Positions 7,308 through 16,357 of a stretch of 64,000 bases of DNA are shown piece after piece (the stretch's first letter is position 1; the number at the start of each line of letters is the position of its first letter). The position numbers were made by a program, and so were the translations under genes. This DNA is from Verrucomicrobiota bacterium (GTDB lineage Bacteria; Verrucomicrobiota; Verrucomicrobiia; Verrucomicrobiales; DEV007), in the NCBI GenBank assembly GCA_963205275.1, contig CAUJIH010000093.1, positions 1-64,000 on the forward strand. Reading direction: 5' to 3'. The notes beneath the pieces were generated by a model, which was not told the origin of the DNA, made no database searches, and saw only the letters and a list, made by a program, of their open reading frames with translations.

Positions 7308-8834
7308 ATGAAGGATGATCGAAGACACCGCTACGACGGGGCTTGCCACGACTCCAGAGTGGTGGACATGGAAGCCGTCCTGTCGCCCGAATCCGGTCGC
7401 ATCGCGTTCGGGAAGGTGCGTTCCAACCGGGGAGCACCGAGATGCGACAGCGTCACTGTCGAGGAACTGGAAGCTGTGTTTCCTGCGCAATGGGCGGAAC
7501 TGGGACGCAGCATCAAGGCAGGAACCTATCGGCCCCATCCGCTCCGGCGAGTCGAAATCCCAAAAGCGGATGGAGGCGTGAGGAAGCTCGGCATCCCGTC
7601 GGTGATGGACCGGGTCGTGCAGCAGGCTCTGGCTCAGGCGCTCGCTACGATCTTCGAGCCTAGGTTCTCGCCGTCGAGTTTCGCTTACCGTCCGGGACGG
7701 AGCGCCATCGATGCGGTGAAAAGCATCCAAGCCCGTCTCCGCCACGACGACGGGTTTTCAGCCTTGCATCTCGACATCCGCTCCTTTTTCGATTCGGTGG
7801 ACCACGGTCTGGTGCGGGACCATTTGTCCGGGCAACCCGTCACAGCCGAAGTACTCGATCTGGTAGATGTGTCGATCCGCTGCGGCGTGCTTGAAAAGGG
7901 CTTGGTTCGCTCGTCGGCGGCGGGCATCCCGCAAGGCAGTCCGCTCTCGCCGCTGCTCGCCAACGTGGTGCTAGATTCCTTCGACAGATGGTTGACGCGG
8001 AGACATGTCGCCTTCGCCCGCTACGCCGACGACCTCTTGTTGCTCGTGCCCAGTCTCGCGGAGGGGCGGCGGCTGATCGAAGAGGCGGCGGATTTTCTCT
8101 CCCGCGTCCTCCGGCTCGAACTCAACAAGGAAAAAACTCGGCTCGGCCATTGGTCGCGGGCGTCTTTTCTCGGATTCGGATTCCGAGCGGATGCAGCAGG
8201 AGGCGTCCGCCGCTGTGTCAGCCCGGAATCCCTCGCCGCCTGTCGGGCCGAGGTCGAAAATCTCGCTGCGGCAAACGGGGGAGGGCCGGAAAGGGCCATT
8301 GTGGAAACGAGGAGGTTTCTCAGCGGCTGGACCGCCTACTACCGCCATACCGAATTCGCCGAAGACATCCGCGAACCATACGCGGTGGCGCGCGACCGCG
8401 TGCGCATGTGCCGCTGGGCCGCATGGGAGAGCGCGGAAAACCGACAGCGGGAATTGATCTGTCTCGGCATCGATCCAGAGTCGGCGGCGGCAGCGGCCCG
8501 CGAAATCCCGCCGCCCCTGCCGCTGCTGAGATGCGCCATGCCCGACGAATCATTCCGGGGCCACGGGCTCGCCGATCCGCTGGCACCGGCCTGGCCCGGC
8601 GAACCCGGGAGACAGGCCGCCGCCCGCATGGAATACGGAGGCTCCATCCCCCGCAGCACGTCACACGCCCGGATCCGCTGGGGCGACTCCTTGCTGTGGT
8701 TCCTGCGCCGTCTCTTCCGCTCCCGGCTGCTCCGGGTGCGCTTGGAAACCTGCCGATCCCGGCGGGGATTTCTGCCCCGCCCCTCCGCCATTGGCATCGA
8801 AATCGGTGGCTTCTGTTTCCGTTTCCGTTTGTGA
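7308..8834 (+). CDS. CRISPR-associated reverse transcriptase (group II intron-like)
   Basis: This 508-residue RT is predicted to support spacer acquisition from RNA with Cas1 and Cas2. RT motifs appear in order: PKADGGVRKLGIPSV, SFAYRPGRSA, ALHLDIRSFFDSVDH, AGIPQGSPLSPLLAN, the catalytic FARYADDLLLL, and LNKEKTRLGHW. A maturase-like thumb segment (FLSGWTAYYRH) follows near residue 340. It is not fused to Cas1 but lies 21 bases upstream of it. ATG 7308 follows the previous stop by 10 bases. The Arg-rich, low-complexity C-terminal tail (after about 420) is unusual. No group II intron RNA or DGR template repeat is seen nearby, which argues for a dedicated CRISPR RT. Confidence 0.88.
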   Translation: MKDDRRHRYDGACHDSRVVDMEAVLSPESGRIAFGKVRSNRGAPRCDSVTVEELEAVFPAQWAELGRSIKAGTYRPHPLRRVEIPKADGGVRKLGIPSVMDRVVQQALAQALATIFEPRFSPSSFAYRPGRSAIDAVKSIQARLRHDDGFSALHLDIRSFFDSVDHGLVRDHLSGQPVTAEVLDLVDVSIRCGVLEKGLVRSSAAGIPQGSPLSPLLANVVLDSFDRWLTRRHVAFARYADDLLLLVPSLAEGRRLIEEAADFLSRVLRLELNKEKTRLGHWSRASFLGFGFRADAAGGVRRCVSPESLAACRAEVENLAAANGGGPERAIVETRRFLSGWTAYYRHTEFAEDIREPYAVARDRVRMCRWAAWESAENRQRELICLGIDPESAAAAAREIPPPLPLLRCAMPDESFRGHGLADPLAPAWPGEPGRQAAARMEYGGSIPRSTSHARIRWGDSLLWFLRRLFRSRLLRVRLETCRSRRGFLPRPSAIGIEIGGFCFRFRL

Positions 8835-8855
8835 ATTACCCCTCCATCGCTTGTC

Positions 8856-9854
8856 ATGCCCACTCTCGCTATCCAAAGTTCCGACTCCAAAGTGTCGCTC
8901 GAGTCCAAGTGCCTCATTGTCTCCTCCCGTGCAGATGGGGAGGAGAAATGCTCTTCCGTGCCGCTGATTGAGATTGAGCGTGTCCTGCTGTGCAGCCGCG
9001 CCCACATCACCACGCCCGCGCTCGCGGAGCTGATGCGGCGCGGCATCCCCGTGTCCGTAGTCACATCGCGCGGGCGTTTCCTCGGTTCCTTCGAAGCTCC
9101 CGGTCCCGCCCGAGGTCTCATGCGCCTAGCCCAGTATCAGCGGCAGGGCGATCCTTCTTTCTCTTCCGTGATCGCCGGAAAGCTGGTGACCGCGAAGATA
9201 TCCAACCAGAGAAGGCTGTTGCAGCGCGTCGATTCGAACCACGGAATCCTCAGCGATTTGGTCGGCAAACGGCTCGCCTCCTTCGCGGAACGGGCCGAGA
9301 ACTCTGCATCGGTCGATCTCATCCGAGGATTGGAAGGTGCAGCAGCAGCGGAATTCTACGAGGCCTGGGCGTGTTTCCTGCCTGCGGCTTTCCCTTTCGA
9401 GAAGCGATCCTTGCGCCCGCCTCTCAATCCTGTCAACGCATGTCTCTCCTACATCGCGTCGCTGCTCTACGGCGAACTCCTCAGTGCCTGCCATGCGAGA
9501 GGACTCGATCCGGCGCTCGGGCATCTCCACCCGTCCACCGACCAGCGCTGGTCCCTGCCGCTCGACCTGATGGAACCCTTCCGCCCTTGCGTCATCTACG
9601 CGCTGACGTTGCGCCTCTTCTCCCACCGCATCCTCAAACAAGGCGATTTCGAGGCGAAAAGTGGTGGCACCTATTTGAACGACGGTGGGCGCCGCACTCT
9701 CCTGAATCACTACGAAAAAACCATGGAGCGAGAGCATTTCTCTGAGTTTGCGCAATGCCGCACAAGTCTTCGGCGGCAGATTCAGGAAGCACCCCTGCAC
9801 TACAAGACGAGTTTGGCCGATCCAGCTCGCTTCGCCCCCTTTCGCATGAATTGA
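8856..9854 (+). CDS. cas1: Cas1 integrase
   Basis: Cas1 is the metal-dependent integrase that inserts prespacers at the leader end of the array, as a Cas1-Cas2 complex. The 332-residue protein has the N-terminal beta domain (residues 1-80) and a helical catalytic domain. The conserved Glu sits in RGLEGAAAAEFYEAW, and the His and acidic residues sit in GHLHPSTDQRWSLPLDLMEP, so the active site looks intact. Length is normal. It follows the RT gene by 21 bases and precedes cas2 by 22. Confidence 0.95.
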   Translation: MPTLAIQSSDSKVSLESKCLIVSSRADGEEKCSSVPLIEIERVLLCSRAHITTPALAELMRRGIPVSVVTSRGRFLGSFEAPGPARGLMRLAQYQRQGDPSFSSVIAGKLVTAKISNQRRLLQRVDSNHGILSDLVGKRLASFAERAENSASVDLIRGLEGAAAAEFYEAWACFLPAAFPFEKRSLRPPLNPVNACLSYIASLLYGELLSACHARGLDPALGHLHPSTDQRWSLPLDLMEPFRPCVIYALTLRLFSHRILKQGDFEAKSGGTYLNDGGRRTLLNHYEKTMEREHFSEFAQCRTSLRRQIQEAPLHYKTSLADPARFAPFRMN

Positions 9855-9876
9855 ATGCCCCCATCTTCTCGCCGTC

Positions 9877-10251
9877 ATGGGAAGCGTCACTACCATCTCC
9901 CGGGCCGAAACCGATTGGTGGGACGACTTGCTTCCGCCCCGCCCCCATCCCAAACCGCCTGCCTCCGAAGAAATGCTCCGCCTCATCGCCTACGACATCG
10001 CCGACGAACGCCGTCTCCGCCGCATCGCCAAGGTATGCGAGGGCTTCGGAGTGCGCGTCCAGAAAAGTCTCTTCGAATGCTGGTTGGACGAAGACTGCTT
10101 CGAGGAGATGTGGTCTCTACTTTTGGGAGAAATGAAGGAAGCGGAAGATTTCCTCGTCGCCTACCCAATCGATGTTCGTAGCGCCCGCAAACGCCGCACC
10201 GCCGGGCGAGGCATGATCATCACCGAGAAGCGTTCTCGGTATGTTTTTTGA
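9877..10251 (+). CDS. cas2: Cas2
   Basis: Cas2 is the small structural dimer that bridges two Cas1 dimers during integration. The core starts MLRLIAYDIADERRLRRIA at residue 33 and includes VQKSLFECWLDE, the usual ferredoxin-like Cas2 fold. From ATG 9877 the protein has a 32-residue Pro-rich N-terminal extension and 124 residues in total. Starting at ATG 9973 gives a canonical 92-residue Cas2 and is equally plausible. The start is 22 bases after cas1, and the array leader follows directly. Confidence 0.93.
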   Translation: MGSVTTISRAETDWWDDLLPPRPHPKPPASEEMLRLIAYDIADERRLRRIAKVCEGFGVRVQKSLFECWLDEDCFEEMWSLLLGEMKEAEDFLVAYPIDVRSARKRRTAGRGMIITEKRSRYVF

Positions 10252-10470
10252 CGCGCAGGGAGTAGGTCGAGGTCAGAGCTTTGCCGAAGCGGAAACCGAG
10301 GGAGGCCTGACTTCGATGATTGCGATCATGTTATCTGTTTATAGAGAATAATATAGGAAGATTTTTGTAGACGAGTAAACAGGAGTGGTATCCCGATTTC
10401 GGCGTGCCCGAACGACCTCTGACTTTTCTAGGAAGTTGACAACTGAATTAAAAGGAAATACGAATTAGGT
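10252..10470 (+). promoter_or_regulatory. CRISPR leader
   Basis: These 219 non-coding bases lie between cas2 and the first repeat. The last 140 or so are AT-rich compared with the surrounding coding DNA (for example ATAGAGAATAATATAGG near 10340). Position next to cas2 and before the first repeat, together with the repeat's ATTGAAGAC 3' end, places the leader here and transcription on the + strand. No specific promoter hexamers are claimed. Confidence 0.7.
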
Positions 10471-11623
10471 GTCCGCTAAGGACACACAGCCGAAAGGCAT
10501 TGAAGACCAGTATTCCGCGATCTTTTCTGGTGCCGATATATCCGTCCGCTAAGGACACACAGCCGAAAGGCATTGAAGACATTTCGACGAAGCCCCAATG
10601 CAGCAATCCCGCCGTCTTCGTCCGCTAAGGACACACAGCCGAAAGGCATTGAAGACCACGAGCTAATTCGTACTGAATACGACTCATATTTAACTGTCCG
10701 CTAAGGACACACAGCCGAAAGGCATTGAAGACCATCCCTGTTGGGACATCCTCATACCCGTACTCTGTGTCCGCTAAGGACACACAGCCGAAAGGCATTG
10801 AAGACTCCGGCCACTCGATCGCCACCCGGCACTCACTGATCCGCGTCCGCTAAGGACACACAGCCGAAAGGCATTGAAGACCAAAATTACAATGGTGACA
10901 GTCTTCAATCCTTTGAAGAAGTCCGCTAAGGACACACAGCCGAAAGGCATTGAAGACAAGGTTGGTTCTGGCCAAAGAGAACACTAATATGGCGTCCGCT
11001 AAGGACACACAGCCGAAAGGCATTGAAGACTATGGCGTTTTTCTTGGGTAGAGCCTCCAGACGCATAGTCCGCTAAGGACACACAGCCGAAAGGCATTGA
11101 AGACTGATAATCCCAGAGCTTCAAAGAAATCCCCTTGCTTCAAGTCCGCTAAGGACACACAGCCGAAAGGCATTGAAGACAAGGTTGGTTCTGGCCAAAG
11201 AGACCACTAATATGGCGTCCGCTAAGGACACACAGCCGAAAGGCATTGAAGACGGCGTGAGCGATGGCCACAGCCACCGGCAACGACGCCGGTCCGCTAA
11301 GGACACACAGCCGAAAGGCATTGAAGACGGGACCTCACACCCTCAGGCATAGGACACTTCATTTGTGTCCGCTAAGGACACACAGCCGAAAGGCATTGAA
11401 GACACCGTGAGAAATTGCCACAGCCACAGGTAGGCTGGCGTCCGCTAAGGACACACAGCCGAAAGGCATTGAAGACCGGCGGTCTTCCCATCATTGGTGG
11501 TCTTCCCATCGGCGTCCGCTAAGGACACACAGCCGAAAGGCATTGAAGACTGGTGACAGATTTTCGAGTCTAACTCGATTTCCCTCGTCCGCTAAGGACA
11601 CACAGCCGAAAGGCATTGAAGAC
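10471..11623 (+). CRISPR. CRISPR array, 16 repeats and 15 spacers
   Basis: Sixteen copies of a 37-base repeat begin at 10471, 10544, 10620, 10696, 10769, 10845, 10921, 10994, 11068, 11144, 11217, 11292, 11367, 11440, 11514 and 11587. I found no mismatch in any copy, including the last. The repeat begins GTCCGCTAAGGAC, which can fold as GTCC/GGAC, and ends GGCATTGAAGAC, an ATTGAA-type 3' handle typical of type III arrays. Spacers are 36-39 bases. Spacers 7 (10958-10993) and 10 (11181-11216) differ by one base. Spacers 11 and 13 are related. Spacer 14 contains an internal repeat. The uniform repeats suggest a young or homogenised array. Apparent reading frames through the array are artefacts. 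Confidence 0.98.
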
Positions 11624-11699
11624 CGGCGTTGCCAATTAACAATTAACAGTTAATAGTGAACAATGAGTTCCTGAAATGGCGATATGATTGGCTCGCTAC

Positions 11700-11820
11700 T
11701 GGGTTGGCGGGGACATGCTCAAAGGCTTCACTTGAGCACCCTTTCAGGGCTTTGTGTTTCCGAATCTTCAAATTCACAGGGTGTTGCCCTAGGCATATAG
11801 TGCGCCTCTTTGAGGCTGGG
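11700..11820. repeat. Multi-hairpin palindromic intergenic element
   Basis: Three inverted repeats occur close together: TGCTCAA (11716-11722) with TTGAGCA (11732-11738), AGGG (11778-11781) with CCCT (11787-11790), and GCCTC (11804-11808) with GAGGC (11812-11816). The first hairpin has a diverged relative at 21512-21534. The layout resembles REP-like elements thought to be spread by RAYT/IS200-type transposases, but no such transposase gene is in the window. The 70 bases before it (11624-11700) contain short AATTAAC repeats at the trailer end of the array and no gene. Confidence 0.55.
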
Positions 11821-11841
11821 AATACACGTCATCGGGAGTGA

Positions 11842-12093
11842 AGGAAGAGTAGCGTGGACAATCCTGTCCGCGAAAGCCGTTCATGGGAGCGCCAACGAGG
11901 ACGTAGGCGGCCCCAGGCTGGGGTAGTGGAGGAAGAGTAGCGTGGACAATCCTGTCCGCGAAAACCATTCCTGGGAGCGCCAACGAGGACGTAGGCGGAC
12001 CCAGGCTGGGGTAGTGGAGGAAGAGTAGCGTGGACAATCCTGTCCGCGAAAGCCATTCCTGGGAGCGCCAACGAGGACGTAGGCGGCCCCAGG
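11842..12093. repeat. 88-bp tandem repeat, 2.9 copies
   Basis: Copies start at 11842, 11930 and 12018, each beginning AGGAAGAGTAGCGTGGACA; the third is cut short at about 12093. Copies differ at only a few positions. Each contains a near-perfect hairpin (GGACA, ATCC, TGTCC) and a second stem around CCCCAGGCTGGGG. A related single copy lies at 21415-21470, so the element is dispersed as well as tandem. No coding potential is credible. The rest of this intergenic stretch (12094-12152) holds nothing recognisable. Confidence 0.85.
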
Positions 12094-12152
12094 GGATTCT
12101 AAAGGACAGGCGATTTTAAATTTCTTCATCCTTCCGCCTTCATCCTTTTTTC

Positions 12153-13331
12153 TCACCCTCCTACCAGCGCCTTCGTCGCATTCCCGAGCATCGCCTGAAT
12201 ATGCGGAGTGTAGAGATCGGGTTCTAAGAGGAAGGAGTCGTGGCCTTTTTCTGAATGCACGGTGAAGAAGAGATGGGGGACATCCGCTCGCTTGAGGGCG
12301 TCCACTAGCGCTTGCTGCTCATCTGGATAGAAACAGTAATCTTCCTCGATGCTGAAGATCAGATATTGGTGCTCGGCCTGATGGGATCGAGCGAAAAGGG
12401 CGTCGCTATCGGTTGCGCCTGACTCCCGCACTGGATCGAAGCGACTCCACGCTTCGCAGATGCGCAAATAAGTGTTGGCGTCGAAGCGATTCGTAAATTT
12501 TTTCCCCTGATGGAGCATGTAGCTTTCGACGTGATCGTGAACCTGATACCAAGAAAAGCGCTCGTCCGGGTGAATTAGATCGCGACTGGCGCGGTTTTCG
12601 ATCGCATTGAGATGGACGAAGGTCTTGTGGCTGATCATGCGGGCGAGGGCGAGCCCGGTCTCTGGCACCCCGGATTCATAGTAATCGCCTCCTCGAAAGC
12701 GGGGGTCGTTCTCTATGGCGAGAATCTGTTCGAGCAAAATGATGCGGTTGAGCACTGTGGTTTTCACCCCGGTCGCAATGGGGATCACCTTGCTGACGCG
12801 GTGTGGATGGGTGGTCGCGAAGGTGATGGCACCCAATCCTCCTGTGGAAGGACCGACCACAGCGAGCAGGCGATCAATCCGGAGCGAATCCAGCAGCATG
12901 ACCTGACTGCGGACGATGTCGGCAAAAGTGACATGGGGAAAGCGCGAGCCGTAGCGCTGGCCAGTGGCGGGATCGATGCTGGAAGGCCCGGTGGAACCGT
13001 AACAGCCGCCCAGATAGTTCGCGCAGATGATGAAGTAGCGGTCGGTGTCGAGGGCCTTGTCCGATCCGATAAAGGGCTCCCACCATCCGGTGACGCACTC
13101 CTGAGTCCAGAATTCCACGCCGGGGACCCCTGGATTGATCCCGGCTGCATGTTGACTGCCCGAAAATGCGTGAAACAGCAGAATGGCGTTCGAGCGATCT
13201 TCATTAAGTTCGCCAAAAGTCTCATACGCGATCTGGGCGTGCTCGAGCACTTCTCCGCTCCGAAATACGAAGGGAGCATCCGGCGTTGCGATTTCCAGAA
13301 ACTGTGAGTTGATGATACCAAGGTCACTCAT
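12153..13331 (-). CDS. metX: Homoserine O-acetyltransferase (MetX-type)
   Basis: This 392-residue alpha/beta hydrolase transfers an acyl group to homoserine in methionine synthesis. Seen are the oxyanion-side FHAFSGSQHA, the family NYLGGCYGSTGP, the nucleophile elbow GPSTGGLG (Ser near 162), the acid region SIEEDYCFYPDEQ and the catalytic His in SEKGHDSFL. The elbow differs a little from the common GGSMGGMQ. Acetyl versus succinyl specificity cannot be read with certainty from sequence. It is a single gene, divergent from polA across 218 bases, with no other methionine gene beside it. I looked for a SAM riboswitch upstream and did not recognise one. Confidence 0.9.
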   Translation of the reverse strand: MSDLGIINSQFLEIATPDAPFVFRSGEVLEHAQIAYETFGELNEDRSNAILLFHAFSGSQHAAGINPGVPGVEFWTQECVTGWWEPFIGSDKALDTDRYFIICANYLGGCYGSTGPSSIDPATGQRYGSRFPHVTFADIVRSQVMLLDSLRIDRLLAVVGPSTGGLGAITFATTHPHRVSKVIPIATGVKTTVLNRIILLEQILAIENDPRFRGGDYYESGVPETGLALARMISHKTFVHLNAIENRASRDLIHPDERFSWYQVHDHVESYMLHQGKKFTNRFDANTYLRICEAWSRFDPVRESGATDSDALFARSHQAEHQYLIFSIEEDYCFYPDEQQALVDALKRADVPHLFFTVHSEKGHDSFLLEPDLYTPHIQAMLGNATKALVGG

Positions 13332-13549
13332 TCAACGAGTCGATAAAAAAGGTGAAAGGCTAGTCCAGTTCGCCTGCCTCTGCCACCCTTTTACGTGTCA
13401 TAATTGGCCCAGGCTTGTTTTCGGGCGGTGCCTGTCGAGACAAAATTGAATTTCCGGAGCCTCTCAGCTCGCAAATCACGCCGTCTGGCACTCGGGGAGA
13501 GGATCGAGTTCCCTTTGACTTCTTGCTGCCTCCGTCGTTCTCTACACAC

Positions 13550-16357
13550 ATGGCTGACGCTCCCAAGCGACTCTTTCTTCTCGACGGGATGGCTCTCGTA
13601 TATCGGGCGCACTTTGCCCTGATCCGCTCCCCCATCTACACGTCCAAGCGTGTGAACACCTCGGCTATCTACGTGTTCGCCACGACTCTGCTGGACTTGC
13701 TGGAAAAACAGAATCCGACGCATATCGCGGTGGTTTTCGATACGCCTGAACCTACGGCTCGCCATATTCTCTATCCGGCCTATAAGGCGACGCGGGAGGC
13801 GATGCCCGAGGATTTGTCTCTGCAGCTACCTCATGTAAAACGCCTGATCGAGGCCTTTCGCATTCCAGTGATCGAGCATCCGGGCTGGGAAGCGGACGAC
13901 GTGATCGGTACGCTGGCAAAGCGAGCGGAGGCTGTGGGCGGATTCTCCACCTACATGGTGACGCCGGATAAGGACTTCGCCCAACTGGTCACGGAATCGA
14001 CTCGTATTTATAAGCCCGGACGTCAGGGGAAGGGGGCGGAAATTCTCGGGGTGGAAGAAATTCGCACGCAATGGGAGGTCGATCCCATCCAGACGATAGA
14101 CGTGCTGGGGCTGTGGGGAGATGCCTCGGACAATGTGCCCGGCGTGCCTGGGATTGGTGAAAAGACAGCGAAAAAACTGATCTCCGAGTTCGGATCGATC
14201 GAATCTTTGCTGGAACACACTGATCGACTGAAGGGGAAGCAGCGGGAGAATCTGGAGGCTCATCGCGAGCAGGCGCTCTTGTCGAAAAATCTGGTCACGA
14301 TCCTGACTGATGCGCCGGTTACGACCACGTTCGAGGAAATCGCGCTTTCTCCACCCGATGAGGCCGCACTCCGATCTCTTTTCGTCGAGTTCGAGCTTAA
14401 TTCGCTCGGGAAGCGAATCCTGGGCGATGATTTTCAGGCGGGTCGTGGATTTGATACCGCGAAAGGCGAGGATGGTGAAAAAATCGCGCAACTGCGCACG
14501 ATTGCGGATTTCTCCAAGCAATATCGGCATATCAGACCGAGTGATGCAGAGGGGCGTGCGGCCTTGATTCGGGAGTTAAAGTCCCGTCCTGCCTGGTGCT
14601 TCGACGTGGAAACCACCTCTCTGGATGAAAAGACCACCACTCTACTAGGGATCGGGTTCTCCTGGGAGGCTCATCACGGGGCTTATGTCGAATTTCCCTC
14701 GGGAACACAGGCTGCTGCGGTATTGGACGAATTTCGCGAAGTCTTCACCGATCCCGGGATTGAGAAAATCGGCCACAATCTAAAGTTCGACATAGGAGTT
14801 CTGGGATGGCAGGGCATTCGCGTCAGCTCACCCGTATTCGACACGATGTTGGCGCACAGTCTGATCGAGCCAGAACAGCGCCATAAGATGGACTTTCTGG
14901 CCGAGTCCATGCTCGGATACACTCCGATCCCCTACGAAGCCGTCTTCGGCGGCCCGTCGGCAGAGCCGAGTGGTCAACTGAAGCTCTTCGACGATCTTCC
15001 TGAGGAAGGCGTAGCCTCTCACTCGCCTAATCCCGAGGATGTCGCCCGCTACTGCTGTGAGGATGCCGATGTCACTTGGCAACTCGCGGAGAAACTGCGG
15101 CAGCAAATCCATGAAGCGGGACAGGATCACGTTTTTCACGAGATCGAATGCCGCCTGATTCCCGTGCTGACGGCCATGGAGCGCGAGGGCATCAGAGTCG
15201 ATCCCCTAGTTCTCCGCGAGATCGGGGGCATCCTGCAGCAGCAGATCGGAGCGTATGAAAAGTCGATTTACGAGGCTGCGGGTGGCGCTTTCAATGTGAA
15301 CTCACCCAAACAGGTCGGCGAAGTTCTCTTCGAACGACTCCATCTAGTGGATCAGCCGAAAAAGACCAAGACTGGACAGTATCGAACGGACGAGCAGACC
15401 CTGTCTACTCTGGCCGCCACCCACGCAATCGTGCGAGATTTGCTCGCCTATCGTGAAGCAGCGAAGCTGAAGAGCACTTACGTCGATGCCCTACCCGATG
15501 CCATTTTCTCCGGCACCGGGCGGATTCACACCACGTTTCATCAATTGCTCACCGCCACTGGACGCTTGGCATCGAACAATCCCAATCTCCAGAATATCCC
15601 GATCCGCTCGGAATATGGGCGAGAGATCCGGAGAGCTTTCGTACCGAGAAGTCAGGAATACCTCCTGCTCTCCGTCGACTATTCCCAGATCGAACTTCGC
15701 GTGATGGCTTCACTCTCGGGCGACGAGGCGATGATCGGGGCCTTCCTTGCGGGAGAGGACATCCACGAGGCGACTGCGGCCCGGGTTTTCGGCGTTCCTC
15801 TGAATAAAGTGACGTCCACTATGCGCCGCACTGCCAAGATGGTGAATTTCGGCATCATCTACGGGATCTCTGCCTTCGGACTCTCCCAGCGACTCAATGG
15901 GGAACTTTCCCGAAGCGCCGCCCAAAATGTGATCGACGAATATTTGCGCCAGTATCCAGGTGTGAAGCGATTTCAAGACCACACCATTCAACAAGCTCGA
16001 CAGGACGGATATATCGAGACTCTATCTGGTCGGCGTCGCTATCTACGCGACATCAATTCTAGGAACGGGCCGGTCCGCGCCGCCGCCGAACGAACGGCGA
16101 TCAATACGCCCATCCAGGGTTCCGCAGCCGACATGATCAAGATCGCGATGGTGAAGGTGGCCGAACTCCTCGATTCCGAGAGCTATCGCACCCGGATGCT
16201 TCTCCAGATCCATGATGAACTGGTGTTCGATCTGCATCGTGAGGAAAGAGATCTGTTAATTCCGAAAATCGAGCAGGCGATGATCCATGCTCTGCCGCTG
16301 AAAGTTCCGGTCGTCGTCGAATCCGGCGTGGGTGAAAACTGGCTGGAAGCGCATTGA
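13550..16357 (+). CDS. polA: DNA polymerase I
   Basis: This 935-residue family A polymerase acts in Okazaki-fragment processing and repair. All three domains are present. The 5' nuclease starts LFLLDGMALVYRAH and includes VTPDKDFAQLV. The proofreading exonuclease keeps its acidic residues (CFDVETTSLD, HNLKFDIG, CCEDADVT). The polymerase has motif A DYSQIELRVMA, motif B RRTAKMVNFGIIYG and motif C QIHDELVFD. ATG 13550 is chosen because the protein then begins 6 residues before the first conserved strand; the frame is open back to 13415. The next gene, rpmI, starts 81 bases downstream. Confidence 0.97.
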   Translation: MADAPKRLFLLDGMALVYRAHFALIRSPIYTSKRVNTSAIYVFATTLLDLLEKQNPTHIAVVFDTPEPTARHILYPAYKATREAMPEDLSLQLPHVKRLIEAFRIPVIEHPGWEADDVIGTLAKRAEAVGGFSTYMVTPDKDFAQLVTESTRIYKPGRQGKGAEILGVEEIRTQWEVDPIQTIDVLGLWGDASDNVPGVPGIGEKTAKKLISEFGSIESLLEHTDRLKGKQRENLEAHREQALLSKNLVTILTDAPVTTTFEEIALSPPDEAALRSLFVEFELNSLGKRILGDDFQAGRGFDTAKGEDGEKIAQLRTIADFSKQYRHIRPSDAEGRAALIRELKSRPAWCFDVETTSLDEKTTTLLGIGFSWEAHHGAYVEFPSGTQAAAVLDEFREVFTDPGIEKIGHNLKFDIGVLGWQGIRVSSPVFDTMLAHSLIEPEQRHKMDFLAESMLGYTPIPYEAVFGGPSAEPSGQLKLFDDLPEEGVASHSPNPEDVARYCCEDADVTWQLAEKLRQQIHEAGQDHVFHEIECRLIPVLTAMEREGIRVDPLVLREIGGILQQQIGAYEKSIYEAAGGAFNVNSPKQVGEVLFERLHLVDQPKKTKTGQYRTDEQTLSTLAATHAIVRDLLAYREAAKLKSTYVDALPDAIFSGTGRIHTTFHQLLTATGRLASNNPNLQNIPIRSEYGREIRRAFVPRSQEYLLLSVDYSQIELRVMASLSGDEAMIGAFLAGEDIHEATAARVFGVPLNKVTSTMRRTAKMVNFGIIYGISAFGLSQRLNGELSRSAAQNVIDEYLRQYPGVKRFQDHTIQQARQDGYIETLSGRRRYLRDINSRNGPVRAAAERTAINTPIQGSAADMIKIAMVKVAELLDSESYRTRMLLQIHDELVFDLHREERDLLIPKIEQAMIHALPLKVPVVVESGVGENWLEAH

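Noticed and set aside
6933-7745. 270-residue minus-strand frame opposite the RT start
   Set aside because: It overlaps two supported genes and has no recognisable features.
7308-8834. RT considered as the enzyme behind the FGE variable segments
   Set aside because: Its motifs (GIPQGSPLSPLLAN, maturase-like thumb) and position beside cas1 fit a CRISPR RT. It lies about 37 kb away, and no template repeat is near it.
10621-11321. Short reading frames running through the CRISPR array on the minus strand
   Set aside because: They are built from repeat units read in different frames (repeated MPFGCVSLAD) and have no gene-like features.
11656-12156. Overlapping frames in the 11.7-12.1 kb repeats
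   Set aside because: The peptides simply mirror the 88-bp DNA repeat; no start signal or protein pattern.
13332-13549. Possible SAM riboswitch upstream of metX
   Set aside because: I looked for SAM-I, SAM-II and related core patterns on the minus strand and saw none.
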